Source: Paludibacteraceae bacterium (lineage in GTDB: Bacteria > Bacteroidota > Bacteroidia > Bacteroidales > Paludibacteraceae). Taken from it: a DNA stretch of 24,625 nt. The notes beneath the pieces are model-generated. The model saw only the letters and a program-made list of their open reading frames with translations. It made no database searches and was not told the origin of the DNA. Made by a program: the position numbers and the translations under genes. Each line of letters opens with the position of its first letter. Position 1 is the first letter of the stretch. The DNA lies in assembly GCA_016292775.1 (NCBI GenBank), contig JAEDFN010000026.1, positions 1 through 24,625 on the forward strand. Direction: 5' to 3'. Below are positions 21,929-24,625 of this stretch, piece by piece.

Positions 21929-23272
21929 CTATGATAAACGTCCTTTTTTGATGATATATTCAATGCATAGGTTTTTAGCGTCTTCAATGTTTTTCACACC
22001 TTTGCCTTTTAGCATTGTCTTAATTTGATATACGTAATTATTGCATATATCTAATATTTTGGCTATATCTTGGTTGGAGTAGTTGAAAGTAAGTAACCAA
22101 AGTACTAGCAATTCTGTTTTTGATAAGTCACAATCGGGACTTTGCATTAATTTTAAGCCCAAATCTATTAATTGGTCTTCTTTTAGAGTTAGTTTTGAAA
22201 TGGCAGTTACAATGTAGTGTATTGTAGAATCAGTGTTTTCTTTTTTCTCATCGGATAGTGTTGATGATAATTCTGTGACTTTTCTTTTATAACGAGAGAG
22301 TTTTATAATTAGGATTATTATAATGATTGCTAATGTAATAATAATTATTGTAAGAAGGATTGAAAATTTATTTCTTTCCTTTTCTATGTTATTTTTGTTG
22401 CTATAATCATTTTCCCAAGTCTCTAATATTGAAGAGGTTTTATAATCAACAATAGAGTCGCTTATTGATTTAGCATAACATAATTCTTTGTAAGCCAAGT
22501 CGTATTTTTTCTCTGCTTTATATTTTTCTGATAATAGAATATGATAGTTTAATTTGTCTTTTGGGAATGTGCTTAATATGTTTAGATAATAAGTTGCAGA
22601 ATCTAAATTGTTTAATTCAATATAAGAAGATATTATATTTTTCAGTACATGATAATCCTTGTATTTGTTAAAGTAAGGAACTACATTGGTTATGATATCA
22701 GCAGAGGATTTATGATTAATAATCCAATTAGCGTTTATAAAATCGTATATTGAAGTATTTTCGTAGTTTTTTAAAAGGTTAGTGCATTCTTGAAAGTAAA
22801 AATCAGCACTATCTTCTTTTTCTAAAGATAAAGTGAAGTAATACAGACTCAGATAAACTGAATCTTTATGTATAATAGATTGATTATATGTCTTTTGTAA
22901 ATAAGAATTTGCAATTGTAGTATTGATGTTTTTGAAAATTTCGAATAAATGATAATATAATGTAGGAGCTAATTCCGGATATGATTCTATAATGTTTTCT
23001 GCCTCTTTAAGAACTTTGTAGGCTTTTTCGTATTCTTCGATTCCACAAAAATAACATCCCATTAACGTGTTGCAATAGCAATATTTATCTGAAATATTAT
23101 TTTCTTTATAGTACATAGAAAGTATTTGAAGACTATCTATATTAAAGTCTTCACAATTATTATAAGCCATACTTTCGTAGTTGCGGTATAGAATAGATTC
23201 GTCAATTGATTTGTCTTTGTTTGTGCAACAATAAAGAGATATGAGTAATAATAAATAGATTATTTTTTTCAT
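21929..23272 (-). CDS. Membrane-spanning TPR/HTH transcriptional regulator
   Basis: The 447-residue protein begins with a lipoprotein-like signal (lipobox around LYCC, residues 13-16). An all-helical region follows (about 25-290) with TPR-like pairs such as CYFCGIEEYEKAYKVLKEAENII and SEKYKAEKKYDLAYKELCYAK. One strong membrane segment lies at 303-325. A cytoplasmic tail ends in a LuxR/GerE-like helix-turn-helix (about 383-445: LSKTELLVLWLLTFNYSNQDIAKIL, then NNYVYQIKTMLKGKGV). This architecture implies a periplasmic sensor joined to a DNA-binding domain in one chain, a type seen repeatedly in Bacteroidetes. It is divergent from a small lipoprotein and a beta-barrel gene. A palindrome beside their promoter is a plausible target. 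The sensed signal is unknown. Confidence 0.8.
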   Translation of the reverse strand: MKKIIYLLLLISLYCCTNKDKSIDESILYRNYESMAYNNCEDFNIDSLQILSMYYKENNISDKYCYCNTLMGCYFCGIEEYEKAYKVLKEAENIIESYPELAPTLYYHLFEIFKNINTTIANSYLQKTYNQSIIHKDSVYLSLYYFTLSLEKEDSADFYFQECTNLLKNYENTSIYDFINANWIINHKSSADIITNVVPYFNKYKDYHVLKNIISSYIELNNLDSATYYLNILSTFPKDKLNYHILLSEKYKAEKKYDLAYKELCYAKSISDSIVDYKTSSILETWENDYSNKNNIEKERNKFSILLTIIIITLAIIIIILIIKLSRYKRKVTELSSTLSDEKKENTDSTIHYIVTAISKLTLKEDQLIDLGLKLMQSPDCDLSKTELLVLWLLTFNYSNQDIAKILDICNNYVYQIKTMLKGKGVKNIEDAKNLCIEYIIKKGRLS

Positions 23273-23298
23273 GAATAGTGTATGTTTGGTTTCGACAA

Positions 23299-23306
23299 CA
23301 AAGGTA
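23299..23306 (-). promoter_or_regulatory. -7 promoter element of the TPR/HTH regulator
   Basis: The plus strand reads CAAAGGTA, which is TACCTTTG on the minus strand, matching TAnnTTTG. It lies 27 bp upstream of the regulator start at 23272. No clear -33 partner is seen. Confidence 0.6.
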
Positions 23307-23403
23307 CAATAAATATTTGATATATGAATGTGCGTGTATAGTTCAATTTTACTAATAATTTAAAGTATTGTTGGCTGTATTTATTGGAGTAAAATCTTTT
23401 TTT

Positions 23404-23499
23404 AACAGTTAAAATTTATAACGAAGGGATAAGTGTCAGGTAATTAATGATTTACAAAATGATTAAATCTGCATAATTTAATCATTTTGAACAGTTAAA
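23404..23499. repeat. Pair of 10-bp direct repeats in the divergent promoter region
   Basis: AACAGTTAAA occurs at 23404-23413 and 23490-23499, in the same orientation and 86 bp apart, about eight helical turns. The second copy lies between the large palindrome and the -33 box of the lipoprotein operon. In such AT-rich DNA a chance match is possible. Confidence 0.45.
23455..23489. promoter_or_regulatory. 14-7-14 palindromic candidate operator
   Basis: CAAAATGATTAAAT (23455-23468) and ATTTAATCATTTTG (23476-23489) are perfect inverted repeats around CTGCATA. The palindrome ends 12 bp before the -33 box (23502-23505) of the lipoprotein/barrel operon, so its centre lies about 68 bp upstream of the expected transcription start, a typical activator position. 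No T-tract follows, so it is not a terminator. Confidence 0.65.
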
Positions 23500-23501
23500 T
23501 A

Positions 23502-23533
23502 TTTGTGTAGTTCGTATAGTGAGGCTAATTTTG
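23502..23533 (+). promoter_or_regulatory. Promoter of the small lipoprotein/outer-membrane barrel operon
   Basis: TTTG (23502-23505) and TAATTTTG (23526-23533) are separated by 20 bp, an exact fit to the Bacteroidetes spacing. The start codon is at 23569, about 35 bp downstream. Confidence 0.75.
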
Positions 23534-23568
23534 CAACCGAATTATTAATTTTATTATTTTACTACTTT

Positions 23569-23889
23569 ATGAAAAAAACAATTTTTTTGTTTTTGATTGT
23601 GCTCTTTTTTTTCGGCTGTAAAGAGCATACTGAGTTACAAAATGTAATCGAAGAACCAACCGTAAGTTATGATGGTGTGATGTTACAAAACACACTTGAT
23701 GTAATTACTTCTATGGTCGTAGATAATCCTACGGTAATAGATTTTATTAATGCATCTATAGTAAAGGAAAAGGATTATTTAGAAGACAGAGTCTTGTTTT
23801 CGGATTTGTTTTCTGATAATACGAATTTTGATACTCAACAAAAGAGTATGATAGATGCAAATAATTTTTATGATGTTGTCAGTTACTAA
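23569..23889 (+). CDS. Small putative lipoprotein
   Basis: The 106-residue product has a clear lipoprotein signal, MKKTIFLFLIVLFFFGC, with the acceptor cysteine at residue 17. ATG 23569 is chosen because the open frame from 23503 would start between the -33 and -7 boxes and would add a non-signal extension. The mature part (about 90 residues) is acidic and predicted helical (LQNTLDVITSMVVDNPTVIDFINASIV); I recognise no family. It is the first gene behind a strong promoter and is followed at 52 bp by an outer-membrane barrel gene. The regulator gene is divergent. It may partner with the barrel in the envelope; that is inference. Confidence 0.75.
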   Translation: MKKTIFLFLIVLFFFGCKEHTELQNVIEEPTVSYDGVMLQNTLDVITSMVVDNPTVIDFINASIVKEKDYLEDRVLFSDLFSDNTNFDTQQKSMIDANNFYDVVSY

Positions 23890-23941
23890 AAGAGAGTATT
23901 ATACATATCCTTCTATTCAATAATATTTAATTTTTAAGTTT

Positions 23942-24571
23942 ATGAAAAAAATAGTTTCATTTATATTGGTGTTTATGTGTTCTTCATTTTTATTTGGACA
24001 AAATGTAGATAAAAACCTTAATACGGATAATACCAAAAAAGAAAATAATATTCCTGTACATTTTAATTTAAGATTGGATGCCGGAGTTGCTCATACTTAT
24101 ACTATAGATTTGATTCCTGAGAATGGTTTTACTTCTGCATTAACAGGATCAATTGAATTACCTCTTAATAAGAAAGGAAATTGGAATGTAAATATTGGTG
24201 CAAGATTCTCTGAATACACTTATTATAACGGATCTGTTGTTAATACATTTCCTTCAAGAGATATGTGGTATTTTGATATTCCTGTTGTTTTTTCTTATGA
24301 TTTTAAAGTCAATCAAAATTCAAAATTTCGATTAGGAGTAGGTTTATTTTATTCACAAGTTATAGCAGAAAAATTTCATGAAAACGGGTACGATTTATCA
24401 TATGTTAAAGCTTCTGATATATTAACTACTCATAATGTCGGTCCAAAAATTGATTTTGGTTTCTTATATAAAAATTTTTATTTTGGAGGATCATATGAGT
24501 GTCTTCTTCAATTCTATGATGGAGGTGATTTTATTACTTTTGTTAGAGCTTCTGTGGGTTATAGATTTTAA
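23942..24571 (+). CDS. Outer-membrane beta-barrel protein (small porin-like family)
   Basis: The 209-residue protein has a signal peptide (MKKIVSFILVFMCSSFLFG, with cleavage likely near GQ). A series of amphipathic strands follows: FNLRLDAGVAHTY, SALTGSIELPL, WNVNIGARFSEYTYY, YFDIPVVFSYDFKV, FRLGVGLFYSQV, VGPKIDFGFLYKNFYFGGSYEC and TFVRASVGYRF. It ends in a terminal phenylalanine, the usual signal for outer-membrane assembly by the BAM complex. Strand count and length fit an 8- to 10-stranded barrel. It lies 52 bp after the small lipoprotein gene with no promoter or terminator between, so an operon is likely. No specific substrate can be inferred. The last 54 bases of the window after it hold no recognisable feature. 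Confidence 0.82.
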   Translation: MKKIVSFILVFMCSSFLFGQNVDKNLNTDNTKKENNIPVHFNLRLDAGVAHTYTIDLIPENGFTSALTGSIELPLNKKGNWNVNIGARFSEYTYYNGSVVNTFPSRDMWYFDIPVVFSYDFKVNQNSKFRLGVGLFYSQVIAEKFHENGYDLSYVKASDILTTHNVGPKIDFGFLYKNFYFGGSYECLLQFYDGGDFITFVRASVGYRF

Positions 24572-24625
24572 TTACTTTGTTTACATGAGATAATCTAATT
24601 TGAAATAGATTTATTGTCTTAACTT

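Noticed and set aside
23503..23568. 22-residue N-terminal extension of the small lipoprotein
   Set aside because: It starts between the -33 and -7 promoter boxes and would bury the lipoprotein signal peptide.

Overview
The window looks like chromosomal DNA of an anaerobic member of the Bacteroidales. The evidence is an AT-rich genome, genes without clear Shine-Dalgarno sites, and many upstream regions carrying the Bacteroidetes promoter form TAnnTTTG, several with TTTG or TTG about 18-20 bp further upstream. The gene content agrees: nucleoside kinase of the TGS/PRK type, ATP-dependent PEP carboxykinase, rubrerythrin, a DUF1599-DoxX-tpiA run, and proteins ending in type IX secretion (T9SS) sorting domains. 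T9SS cargo points to a lineage outside classical Bacteroides; I cannot place it more exactly.

Layout. 1-1200: an orphan lipoprotein with a structured leader, bracketed by two exact copies of a 33-bp sequence. 1259-5575 (minus): Na/Pi cotransporter, DUF1599, DoxX-like membrane protein and triosephosphate isomerase, probably one operon. 5741-9200 (plus): nucleoside kinase and a RecQ-family helicase. 9531-11132: pckA, closed by a bidirectional terminator shared with a small membrane protein on the minus strand. 11904-14475: a secreted beta-helix-like T9SS protein and a lipoprotein. 14649-15649: PerR-like regulator and rubrerythrin, with a perfect PerR-type box in the leader. 15866-17359: four phased copies of a ~33-bp repeat running into the promoter of an AAA ATPase with a nuclease-like C-terminus (AAA_14/DUF4143 type). 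17432-18625: a secreted SGNH-hydrolase-like protein with a PKD domain and sorting tail. 19312-21660: polynucleotide phosphorylase with an arginine-rich tail. 21763-21834: tRNA-Arg(CCG). 21929-24571: a membrane-spanning TPR/HTH regulator divergent from a small lipoprotein and an outer-membrane beta-barrel.

Housekeeping genes (tpiA, pckA, recQ, pnp, nucleoside kinase) alternate with more AT-rich envelope genes that look like fast-evolving accessory material. Two regulatory arrangements stand out. The first is the repeat array fused to the promoter of the ATPase-nuclease gene. The second is a 14-7-14 palindrome just upstream of the lipoprotein/barrel promoter, facing a one-component membrane regulator. 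The PerR box gives a clear testable circuit for peroxide defence. No transposase, integrase, CRISPR array or phage gene was seen.
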